Source of the DNA: VXYL01 sp965243095
Lineage (GTDB): Bacteria; Pseudomonadota; Gammaproteobacteria; Pseudomonadales; Azotimanducaceae
Reading direction: 5' to 3'
Assembly (NCBI GenBank): GCA_965243095.1
Contig: OZ251530.1
Coordinates: forward strand, 4,402,001 to 4,466,000
DNA: 64,000 nucleotides
Numbering within the stretch: the stretch's first letter is position 1; the number at the start of each line of letters is the position of its first letter. Shown piece by piece: positions 1 to 6,586 of the stretch. The position numbers and the translations under genes are program-made. The notes beneath the pieces are model-generated. The model saw only the letters and a list, made by a program, of their open reading frames with translations. It was not told the DNA's origin and made no database searches.

Positions 1-502
1 CCGACGACCGATCGTCCCCGTGGTCGTCCCCGCCGCCATCGCCGTCCCCTTCGTCTTCGCTGTCGCCCGCTTCAGCCGTCAGCCGCAACGTGTAGGCACC
101 GGTCCGCGATTGATAGGATTCCACATGGACGTAGTACGTCCCCGCCGACAGGTTGTGCGGTGCGGTGCGCCAGTTGGAGCCATCCTGAACAGTGTTTCTC
201 CCCAGCTCGCGGCCTTCGCTGTCTTCCAGCGTTACCCAAGTGTTGTTGTTGCCCGGCGTCCCGGCGGTCACCGTGCGTGTCTCGGTGACCTCGAACCGGA
301 AGTAATCCACATCGGTAGCGGGATCGATCTCCCCCGCGGTATCGCTCGGCAGATCGACCAGCGTGGCCGAGGACCGATCGTCTCCGTGGTCGTCGCCACC
401 GGTGTCCGCCAACACCGCCACGGGCATACTTGCCAAGGCGGCCAACAGCGCGAGGACGCGGCACGGCTTGGCTTGGGCGAACCTATCCAACTCGGTCGCC
501 AT
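1..502 (-). CDS. Secreted protein with PPC-like domain (C-terminus beyond window)
   Basis: This frame reads leftward off the window edge; 167 residues are visible. Residues 1-32 form a signal peptide (charged start, then a hydrophobic stretch ending AVLA). Residues about 37-145 look like a bacterial pre-peptidase C-terminal (PPC) domain: an acidic start, VDYFRFEV, then GTYYVHVESY and YTLRLTAE as the closing strands. After an acidic Gly-rich linker the motif DDHGDDRSS of residues 37-45 recurs at 159-167, so a second module probably begins there. PPC domains are usually accessory domains of exported peptidases, but no catalytic part is visible. The start at 502 is set by a GAGGAGG ribosome site 5 nt upstream. 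Family call by eye. Confidence 0.6.
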   Translation of the reverse strand, partial: MATELDRFAQAKPCRVLALLAALASMPVAVLADTGGDDHGDDRSSATLVDLPSDTAGEIDPATDVDYFRFEVTETRTVTAGTPGNNNTWVTLEDSEGRELGRNTVQDGSNWRTAPHNLSAGTYYVHVESYQSRTGAYTLRLTAEAGDSEDEGDGDGGGDDHGDDRSS

Positions 503-609
503 CGCTCCCTCCTCACCGGTCGCGACTTGACCGGAGGTTGTCGATGCGGTCACGACTCGATTCAGTGTCAAGACCGAATCCGCCGCCAGGCCGCGCACGC
601 CGGCACCTC

Positions 610-1344
610 TTATTGTTCTTGACCGCCTCGACCCGCTCTAAGGAACGTGTTCGCCATTTCGAGAAAGCCCTCCCTAGCCTTCTCGGCTAGGCCAGCTGCT
701 TCTTCGCGCGCCGTCTTCGCCGCGACTTCCGTCGCCACCTCTTTCGCCTTTTCCGCGGCGGTCGCCTTGGCCGCCTCGTTTGCGACTATCTTTGCGCTAG
801 CCGCCGCGACTCCCTCAGCCGTTTCCTTTGCCACCTTCTCGGCGACTTCACGACCCGCAGACTTTGCCTTCGCTTTGGAGATCTTTTTCGCAACCTTCTC
901 GGCGCGTCGCGTGGCGGCCCAAATGGCGCGCTCCTTAGCGTCCGCCGCGGCGGCGGTGGAGACTTCCTCGGCGACTTGCCGCGCCTCCCACCGCGCGCCG
1001 CGATCTATCCGGAACGCCATGAACACGAAAATCCCGCTGATCAGCACCGCAACGATGGCCATCAACACCGCCACGAGCGAGTCCCGCCACTCCCCGCCGC
1101 CGGCACGTCCGGACACACCCGCCAACGCGAGCACGATCAGGGCGACACAAGACACCAGCGTGATCAGCGTCAGCAACGTGGCCACGAGCTTCTTGAAGCC
1201 CGGCGTGTCGTACACGTCGCGGCTTTGTTCCTCGCGGTGGTCGGGCGCATCCGGCGCCTCGTCCTCGGTTCGAGCGCTCTGTTCCGCCGGTTTCTTCTGT
1301 TCCGTCGGCTCCTTCTGTTCCGTCGGCTCCATTTCTTCCGTCAT
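610..1344 (-). CDS. Two-TM membrane protein with long Ala/Lys/Glu coiled coil
   Basis: The 244-residue protein is not recognised as a named family. Residues 1-50 are polar and Glu/Pro-rich with imperfect EPTEQK repeats. Two hydrophobic segments at about 52-77 and 89-112 are probable membrane helices with a short Gly-rich loop between them. Residues about 118-235 are almost wholly Ala, Lys and Glu with heptad-like spacing (AEKVAKK, AEKAKEVATEVAAK), suggesting a long helical coiled coil. This architecture would anchor a rod to the inner membrane. The start is placed at 1344, with a weak GGAGG about 12 nt upstream. It is divergent from nothing obvious and no function is proposed. Confidence 0.55.
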   Translation of the reverse strand: MTEEMEPTEQKEPTEQKKPAEQSARTEDEAPDAPDHREEQSRDVYDTPGFKKLVATLLTLITLVSCVALIVLALAGVSGRAGGGEWRDSLVAVLMAIVAVLISGIFVFMAFRIDRGARWEARQVAEEVSTAAAADAKERAIWAATRRAEKVAKKISKAKAKSAGREVAEKVAKETAEGVAAASAKIVANEAAKATAAEKAKEVATEVAAKTAREEAAGLAEKAREGFLEMANTFLRAGRGGQEQ

Positions 1345-1704
1345 TGTCTGTCGTTGCCTCCAAGTCGTCCGAAAAATGAAGTTCCAACCCCAAGCCGGGG
1401 CTTCCTACCGTCCAGCACCCGCCGTGGTGCAAGACGCGCACGATCGCTTGCCCGTTTCCGCCGGTGGCAACGCGGCACGGATGGTCGCGCCGCGGCGGCG
1501 GGCGGTGAAGGTGTGGGAGTTGAAGGTCCGGCGCTGTCGCCGGCCGCGGTGTGCGTGCTTACGCGCCGCCGGCAACCGCCACATGGTGCCGCGGGCAACC
1601 GGGAACGGCTGTTGGATGGCGGCAGGGCCGGCCACATGGCAAGGCGGCGAGACGGCCCAAAGACCGCCTCGAGAGCTATCAGGCGATGATCGCCCGCTCC
1701 ATGC

Positions 1705-1725
1705 GGGGGGGGGGGGGGGGGGGGG
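1705..1725. repeat. 21-nt G homopolymer
   Basis: Twenty-one consecutive G residues, followed directly by TAAAATG. No gene runs through it convincingly. Such tracts are prone to slipped-strand length variation, and also to sequencing and assembly error. Confidence 0.9.
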
Positions 1726-1916
1726 TAAAATGTGTGCAGAATCAACGCCTTGCAAGCGGCATTGCATGCGCCCACCTGATGCACTCCCACCGCGCCAATA
1801 GGCGCGACCGTGGCGGGAAATGGTGCTTTCAAAATGCGGGTCCCCTCCCAGAACGGCGCTTACTATACCACGGTATCGCATCCTGCAAGCAACTTCGATC
1901 GGCCGGATCGGCCGGG

Positions 1917-2037
1917 GGTGTACGGCAGATCTTTGGTAAGCGGTTTCGGCACCAAGCCGGGAAAGCAGGCGTTCCGCCTGCATGCGGGCGAGACGCCCGC
2001 GCTCCCAGCATCCGTCACCAAAGATCTGTCGTACACC
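1917..2037. repeat. MITE-like element with 21-bp terminal inverted repeats
   Basis: The outer arms at 1917-1937 and 2017-2037 are inverted copies: GGTGTACGGCAGATCTTTGG on the left and its complement, with one mismatch, on the right. The inside holds a hairpin unit (TGCGGGCGAGACGCCCGCGC followed by TCCCA) that recurs elsewhere in the window at 8478, 28683 and 41475. No transposase is encoded. The 121-bp length and inverted ends suggest a non-autonomous element or REPIN-like repeat. Confidence 0.75.
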
Positions 2038-2127
2038 CATCGGCCGGCCGTTGGCGGAGGCCAGCTACGCCGGGCACTGAGGCGGCCGCCGGACGGCGCA
2101 GCAAGGCGTCGAGCAACCGCAGTCGGG

Positions 2128-2892
2128 CTAGCTCGCGATGATGGTTCGATCCAGGGACTCGAAAACGCGCCCCTCCATGCCGCAGACGGGCAATAGGTAA
2201 CGGTACAAGCGCCAGTACTGCTGCCAAAGGCGGCTTTGCCGGGGCAGGGCATGGACGTGGGTGATTCCAATGTCTTCCGCCGTGCGCCAATCGATCATCT
2301 GGCCATGGGAAGGGAAGCGTTCGACGTCCATCAGCGCCGCGGCTGCTGCCGTGTAGTTGGCGCCTTGTCGCTTGAGCAAGTTCTCCGCGCACTTCCGTGC
2401 TCGTTCAACAGCTTGGCGCATCTCGGCGATGAGAACGGCGTCGAATTTGCCGAGTTCCCCACCGAACGCGTTGTTGTCGGGGTACTGTATGCACCGCTGT
2501 TCCGCCTCTTCGTAGGCTCGGAGCAGTGCGAAGACTGGGACGGAGTTGCCGTTTGGGAGCGGTAGCTGCGGATCTATCGGGCCGAGTTCAGATGAATCGC
2601 TCATCAGTATGCGGTCCGCGCCGAGGGCGATGAGTGTCGCTGCGCTCTTGGCGGAGTTCGGGACGACAACTTCGAGACCGCCGGCACTGCCAGATGCCGA
2701 CGTACACGCTTCTCGCAGCAGGTGAACCATCCTCTCGGCCGCATCGATGTCGCCGCCGGGGGAATCCAAGAGCAGCGTAATCGGTTTTCCCTGCTCGATG
2801 GTCTCGAGGATTCGCGCCAAGTGCAAGGTGTCGAAGAAATTGATGTACCGGGCGTTAGGCGTTCGACCAGGGTGTGCCCATGCCGCCGCCAT
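2128..2892 (-). CDS. SDH/ClpP-fold serine protease, last gene of the ubiquitin-like operon
   Basis: The 254-residue protein resembles the serine dehydrogenase proteinase (SDH_sah) branch of the ClpP/crotonase fold. LLLDSPGGDIDAAE at 40-53 matches the Gly-rich oxyanion region, and KSAATLIALGADRILMSDSS (82-101) followed by ELGPIDPQL matches the catalytic-serine region (likely Ser83 of this numbering). It has no membrane helix. The natural start is uncertain. The ATG at 2892 has no good ribosome site, whereas an ATG at 2943-2945 overlaps the stop of the upstream gene (ATGA coupling) and opens a different frame with a plausible N-terminus (MNAKLVGLFRPLRRLIAAW). One-base joining near 2850 would unite the two. 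It is therefore either frameshifted or miscalled. A proteolytic partner of the conjugation genes is inferred from position. Confidence 0.75.
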   Translation of the reverse strand: MAAAWAHPGRTPNARYINFFDTLHLARILETIEQGKPITLLLDSPGGDIDAAERMVHLLREACTSASGSAGGLEVVVPNSAKSAATLIALGADRILMSDSSELGPIDPQLPLPNGNSVPVFALLRAYEEAEQRCIQYPDNNAFGGELGKFDAVLIAEMRQAVERARKCAENLLKRQGANYTAAAAALMDVERFPSHGQMIDWRTAEDIGITHVHALPRQSRLWQQYWRLYRYLLPVCGMEGRVFESLDRTIIAS

Positions 2893-2941
2893 GCGGCAAT
2901 CAGTCGCCGCAGCGGGCGGAACAGCCCAACGAGCTTCGCGT

Positions 2942-4321
2942 TCATGCCGGCCAAACCTGCTCTAGGAACGGTTCCGTGCTCCCGCGGCCGAGTTTGCCGC
3001 TGTCCGGGTGGCAGTAGTGGCCCGGAGTCGGCAGGGCCGTGTTCGTCGAAATCTCCCGATCATGCCCGCGCAGCAAGACCTCGCTCGGTCGGGGCGAAGC
3101 GCCGTAGCCCACCAGCCGTTCCAGCAACTCCGACACAGCTAGCGCGGCGGTCATGGTTGTGAATGTGACCACCGCCGGTTCGACACCGCCGAGCGCCGGG
3201 GCGTAGCCCTCCGCCTCCAAGCGTTGATGTTCTTCGGGGGCTTGGGTCTCCGCGGCGGCGCGGGCAAGGTCGATTCTCCCCCGGCAGAGGAGACAAGCGG
3301 TTCCGGGTGTCAGCACGGTAACGCGCCCGTGGATGCCGTCCAAGGTGCCGTCGGCGTCGCTGGTGAGCAATACGCCCATGTCGATCACGGGTGTGAGGAA
3401 CCAGTAGCAGAGGCGCGAGAGCACCAAGCGGCCGGCGTTGTCGTCGGTGCAGCCGAAGATGAGATCAGCCTTGGCGAGCGACTTGGCGACCCCCTGCGAC
3501 GTACACCGCCCTTCCACCAACTCGCAGTCAAGGTCGGGTGCGATCCGGTGCAGATGGGCCGCCAGCACTTCTGTCTTCGGCTTGCCGACATCCGCCGGCG
3601 TGGAGCCATAGACTCGGGTGACATTGCTCGCGCTCAGGGTGTCCGCGTCCACCAGCAGCAGGTGTCGCGCACCCAATCGCACTAGCTGCTCCGCGATGGC
3701 GGAGCCGGTGCCGCCGCAACCCACTACGCCGATGCGGAGCCTCCCGATCATCCGTTGCACGGGTTCTCCGAAGGCGCGGATGTTGCGGTCGAACAACCCG
3801 CTGTCCGACGATTCCGGCCGGCCGAACGCGGGCTGCAATCGCCACTTGTCGCCCACCATCCAGAAGCGGTCGATCTCCGTAGGCATACATTCGGCCTCTT
3901 GGAGTGTGCCCGTGAGCGCGAGGCCCTTCGGCGCGGGCGAGACGATGACTGTTCCATAGCAGTTGGCCCCGCTGCGCAGGCGGAAGACATCGGCGATAAG
4001 CCGATCTACTTCTTCGTCTTTGGCGCTCCGCACAGGTACTCCTCCCGGATGGGTATGCACCCACAGTGGAACAGAGCTGTCGTCTTCCGCGAAGGCCAGC
4101 GCCTCGGTGTAGCCGTCCGATGCGATGACCATTTCGTGTGCCGTGCGCCGCTCGTAGGCATGATCGGGAACCCAGTGCAGCGAACGGGCGAGCAAGCGCC
4201 CGGTGCCTTCGCCAGTGCGATGCCAAGCAGCCAGCAGCACACCGCCCGTCTCGACGGGCCGCGCCGCTTTTGCCTCCAAGTCGGCAACGATGGCGTCCGG
4301 CAGAACGAGGGTGATGGACAT
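2942..4321 (-). CDS. JAB deubiquitinase-like / E1 (ThiF) fusion protein
   Basis: 459 residues. The N-terminal domain (about 1-150) is a JAB/MPN metallopeptidase with the JAMM set E24, H89-T-H91-P, S99 and D102. The C-terminal half (about 195-415) is an E1/ThiF adenylating domain with the nucleotide loop GCGGTGS at 201-207, the acidic LLLVDADTLS at 221-230, CTDDNAGR at 291-298 and a metal-type CLLC at 343-346. In known families JAB trims ubiquitin-like tails or removes conjugates, and E1 adenylates the exposed C-terminus. Fusion in one chain implies that the two steps are coupled. The start at 4321 follows AGAGGCC and lies 14 nt after the E2-like stop. It is the third gene of the operon. Confidence 0.88.
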   Translation of the reverse strand: MSITLVLPDAIVADLEAKAARPVETGGVLLAAWHRTGEGTGRLLARSLHWVPDHAYERRTAHEMVIASDGYTEALAFAEDDSSVPLWVHTHPGGVPVRSAKDEEVDRLIADVFRLRSGANCYGTVIVSPAPKGLALTGTLQEAECMPTEIDRFWMVGDKWRLQPAFGRPESSDSGLFDRNIRAFGEPVQRMIGRLRIGVVGCGGTGSAIAEQLVRLGARHLLLVDADTLSASNVTRVYGSTPADVGKPKTEVLAAHLHRIAPDLDCELVEGRCTSQGVAKSLAKADLIFGCTDDNAGRLVLSRLCYWFLTPVIDMGVLLTSDADGTLDGIHGRVTVLTPGTACLLCRGRIDLARAAAETQAPEEHQRLEAEGYAPALGGVEPAVVTFTTMTAALAVSELLERLVGYGASPRPSEVLLRGHDREISTNTALPTPGHYCHPDSGKLGRGSTEPFLEQVWPA

Positions 4322-4335
4322 GGCCTCTCTGCCGG

Positions 4336-4713
4336 TCAAGCTGCCGCGCGCGTCAAATCGCGGTTGAGGATGGCCAAGTAGGTGCGAAGGGAGTCCGCGC
4401 CCGGACGCCATTGGTTCGCGTTCAGGTGGCGCGACCACCGTTGCCACGGCCTGCCGAGGTGGTGCTCGGTCACGTCGGCGCTTGGAATCGCGCCACCATC
4501 CACGCGGATGAGCGCCGGATGGAACCACCACATGTCCGGCGGCACGTCGGGGTAGTTTGGCGAAAGCCTGAGCAGCAAATCTGCTTGGTTGGGCGCCAAA
4601 CCGGCTGGCAGCAGGTAGTTGGGGAGCACCACGCACAACATTCCGCCCTCGGCACTTTGGGCGAACGCCGGGAACTCCTGTGCCAAGTAGGTCTCGTCGT
4701 CATTGGGCAGCAT
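4336..4713 (-). CDS. E2-like protein (prokaryotic E2 family E type)
   Basis: 125 residues. The pattern PNQADLLLRLSPNYPDVPPD, then WWFHP, a GRPWQRWSRH block and a C-terminal LRTYLAILNRDL helix fits, from memory, the prokaryotic E2 family E linked with multi-ubiquitin genes. The only cysteine, C27, lies in an early hydrophobic strand and not where an E2 catalytic cysteine is expected, so an ordinary thioester carrier role is not supported. The His of WQRWSRH or a Ser/oxyester mechanism is a possible alternative. The start at 4713 has AAGGAG 8 nt upstream and overlaps the 3' end of the ubiquitin-like gene by 14 nt, indicating translational coupling. Confidence 0.72.
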   Translation of the reverse strand: MLPNDDETYLAQEFPAFAQSAEGGMLCVVLPNYLLPAGLAPNQADLLLRLSPNYPDVPPDMWWFHPALIRVDGGAIPSADVTEHHLGRPWQRWSRHLNANQWRPGADSLRTYLAILNRDLTRAAA

Positions 4714-5119
4714 GGCGGACGCTCCTTCGGGAACTCCGGCGCACAGGGGAGAGCGCCATGCCGGGGTTGATGTTGCGGGGCGCGGAGAAGAAGCGGATGT
4801 GGTCTCGAATGGCCACGGTGTCGCCATCCTCGATCTTGCGATCCGAACCACCCGGCACGATCTCGAAAAGGTCGCGATCCGCGCCGATCGGCGGCGTCGC
4901 CAACTCGCGGATCTCCTCACCCGTGAGCTTCCCGTCGTGGAGCTTGGTGGGAGAGACATTGAAGTCCTGCCGATCCACACGGATGTGCATGTCCGGCGGC
5001 TCGACTGGCTGCGGCCCGCCACTGCCGGTGTGGGCCGTCGGCCCGATTGGAGCGTCGCCGCCTTCTTGCTTGACGTCGCCGGGCGCTGCCGGTTGCTGGG
5101 GTTCGTTGGCATCTTCCAT
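4700..5119 (-). CDS. Ubiquitin-like modifier (multiubiquitin-domain family, single domain)
   Basis: 139 residues. Residues 1-42 are a Pro/Gly/Glu-rich flexible arm. Residues about 44-120 form one beta-grasp unit of the prokaryotic multiubiquitin type: HIRVDRQDFNV, then LTGEEIRELA, DLFEIVPGG, and the family-typical ending RFFSAPRNINPG at 109-120. A basic tail follows (121-139, SPVRRSSRRSVRHAAQ). Gly120 would become a modifier C-terminus if the tail were trimmed, a job suited to the JAB domain two genes downstream; this is inference. The start at 5119 follows AGAGGTAACGAA. As first gene of the operon it faces the divergent regulator across 164 bp. Confidence 0.8.
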   Translation of the reverse strand: MEDANEPQQPAAPGDVKQEGGDAPIGPTAHTGSGGPQPVEPPDMHIRVDRQDFNVSPTKLHDGKLTGEEIRELATPPIGADRDLFEIVPGGSDRKIEDGDTVAIRDHIRFFSAPRNINPGMALSPVRRSSRRSVRHAAQ

Positions 5120-5210
5120 TTCGTTACCTCTTGAGGTTGAAGCCGCCGCGGGCGCTTCGCGGGCAGCCGAGTTTGACTCTGTGCGGCTCCTCTGCCAAAG
5201 TGCGCCACAA

Positions 5211-5236
5211 GTGAGACACGAGGGGCATCGTCTCAC
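5211..5236. promoter_or_regulatory. Inverted repeat, candidate operator between divergent operons
   Basis: GTGAGAC at 5211-5217 and GTCTCAC at 5230-5236 form an inverted repeat with 12 nt between the arms. It lies in the 164-bp gap between the ubiquitin-like operon and the XRE regulator, the expected place for the regulator to act on both promoters. No clear -10/-35 pair was fixed. Confidence 0.4.
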
Positions 5237-5283
5237 GAGTAAACACTTCGTCAAGCGGTTTTTTCGACGATCTGGAGGGGGGA

Positions 5284-5664
5284 ATGTCAGGGAAACCGCC
5301 GTTGGCCGAGCGGCTCAGCCGGCTGGTCGCCGAGAAGCGGGGCAAGGTTGGGATTCGGGCTACCGCTCGGCAGATCGGCATCTCGCCGGCCACCTTGTCG
5401 CGCATCGAGAATGGCCGACTGCCTGATCTGGACAACTTCACCCGCATCTGCCGATGGCTCGAGGTGGACCCGGCCGACCTGCTGGGGTTCGATCCGCAAG
5501 CCCGGGGTCTGCCGGTGGCGGCTGTGCATTTCCGTAGCGACGCTGCCCTCTCCAGCCCCACGTCGGCGGCGTTGCAGGAGTTGATCGTTGAAGCGCAGAA
5601 GATCTTCGCCGAGCGGAACCGCGGCGGGGACGGGGGCGGAGGCGGAGGCGGAGAGGAGCGCTGA
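5284..5664 (+). CDS. XRE-family transcriptional regulator
   Basis: 126 residues. The helix-turn-helix of the Cro/cI type spans about residues 20-66 (IRATARQIGISPATLSRIEN, then LPDLDNFTRICRWLEVDPAD). A short tail ends in a Gly-rich, Asp/Glu-rich stretch. GGAGGGGGGA directly precedes the ATG. The stop overlaps the next start (TGATG), so it is coupled to the ImmA/IrrE-like peptidase. Such pairs (ImmR/ImmA of ICEBs1 is the named model) control mobile elements: the peptidase cleaves the repressor after a damage signal. Here it probably controls the divergent ubiquitin-like operon, its own pair, or both. Confidence 0.85.
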   Translation: MSGKPPLAERLSRLVAEKRGKVGIRATARQIGISPATLSRIENGRLPDLDNFTRICRWLEVDPADLLGFDPQARGLPVAAVHFRSDAALSSPTSAALQELIVEAQKIFAERNRGGDGGGGGGGEER

Positions 5665-6275
5665 TGCGGCGAGGCTTCAAGGCGTGGTGCGAACGGACGG
5701 CCAACGACTATCGGCAAACGCTTGGCGTCGCATCCTCCGGCGCGCTGGATCCGCGCCGCTTGGCTGACCATCTAGGGGTACGGGTGGCTACCCCGGAAGA
5801 CATTCCCACGCTTTCGGCCACTGCTAAACGCCAACTCGTTGAATTGGACGCGGAAAGTTGGTCCGCAGTCACGATCGCCCACGGCGATGCGCGGCTGGTC
5901 ATTCTGAACTCCGGGCATAGCGCCGCACGACAGCGGAGCAGCCTCGCCCACGAACTCGCCCACTTGATCCTCAACCACGCCGCCGACCGGACGCGACTGT
6001 CCCAAGAAGGCTTCCTCTTTCGCGGCACGTTCGACCGCGAGCAGGAGGACGAAGCCAACTGGCTCGCCGGCTGCCTCTTGGTGCCCCGCGACGGCCTGCT
6101 CAGGGCGCGGCTGCGGACGCCCGATGAACATGCCCTGGCAGCAAAGTTCGGCGTCAGCATCGACATGATCGGTTGGCGACTGAAGATGACCGGCGTACTC
6201 CGGCAAGTTCGGTGGCGTGCGCCCGCTACTCGGCGTACCGAGCTGCGCAACGGCGCGGGTCGCACACGATCGTGA
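5664..6275 (+). CDS. ImmA/IrrE-family (M78) metallopeptidase
   Basis: 203 residues. The zinc motif HELAH is at 96-100, inside RSSLAHELAHLILNH, and a glutamate-rich helix EQEDEANWLAGCLLVP (about 126-141) supplies the third ligand region, as in ImmA/IrrE proteins. A downstream helix region (LAAKFGVSIDMIGWRLKMTG) is the family-typical winged-helix-like end. Known members cleave the partner XRE repressor. The one-base overlap with the regulator gene supports that partnership. The last 25 residues are Arg-rich and may be an extension past the usual end. Confidence 0.85.
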   Translation: MRRGFKAWCERTANDYRQTLGVASSGALDPRRLADHLGVRVATPEDIPTLSATAKRQLVELDAESWSAVTIAHGDARLVILNSGHSAARQRSSLAHELAHLILNHAADRTRLSQEGFLFRGTFDREQEDEANWLAGCLLVPRDGLLRARLRTPDEHALAAKFGVSIDMIGWRLKMTGVLRQVRWRAPATRRTELRNGAGRTRS

Positions 6276-6320
6276 ATGCGCGGCGGGTGTGGCCGAAAAG
6301 CTGGGTTTTCTCCCCGGCAA

Positions 6321-6586
6321 TCACGACGAGCCGTACCTCCTCCGCATCCGGTTGCGAATCGCGTCGTCGATCTGCTCGCAGTCGAGCCGCCGTCCAGCGC
6401 CTTCCACGGCGAGGAAGCCGCGCAACGGGGCAAGGGGCTGTGCACGGCGGTGACCCGCAAGATGCCCTGCTCGTCGAACTCGAAGGCCAACTGATCGCCC
6501 GGCGCCGCTGTCAGCCTCGCCCGCACGCGCTTGGGCACCGTGATTTGTCCCTTGCTGGTGATCTTGGCTGTCAAGGGCTGTCGCAC
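6321..6586 (-). pseudogene. Frameshifted AbrB/MazE-like antitoxin gene
   Basis: From the ATG at 6586 the frame gives a typical SpoVT-AbrB domain (LTAKITSKGQITVPKRVRAR, then LTAAPGDQLAFEFDEQGILR and VTAVHSPL). The typical family tail (APLRGFLAVEGAGRRLDCEQ, then IDDAIRNRMRRRYGSS and a stop at 6321) continues in another frame. One base gained or lost near 6430, where there are CCCC runs, explains this. No partner PIN or other toxin is recognisable next to it. The tail frame is the one in which truA reads through. It is either a decayed antitoxin or a sequencing error. Confidence 0.75.

Larger units (their letters stand above)
1345..2127. other. Gene-poor intergenic region
   Basis: This stretch of about 780 bp has open frames on both strands, but they overlap one another, are rich in Arg/Pro/Ala as expected from GC-rich noncoding DNA, and show no domain or ribosome site that I trust. 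It contains a 21-nt G run and a hairpin/MITE-like element, listed separately. I see no RNA gene in it. Confidence 0.5.

Noticed and set aside
647..1801. A 384-codon plus-strand frame over the membrane protein
   Set aside because: The opposite strand encodes a protein with two clean membrane helices and a coiled coil; the plus frame is Ala/Ser-rich and reaches through the G run.
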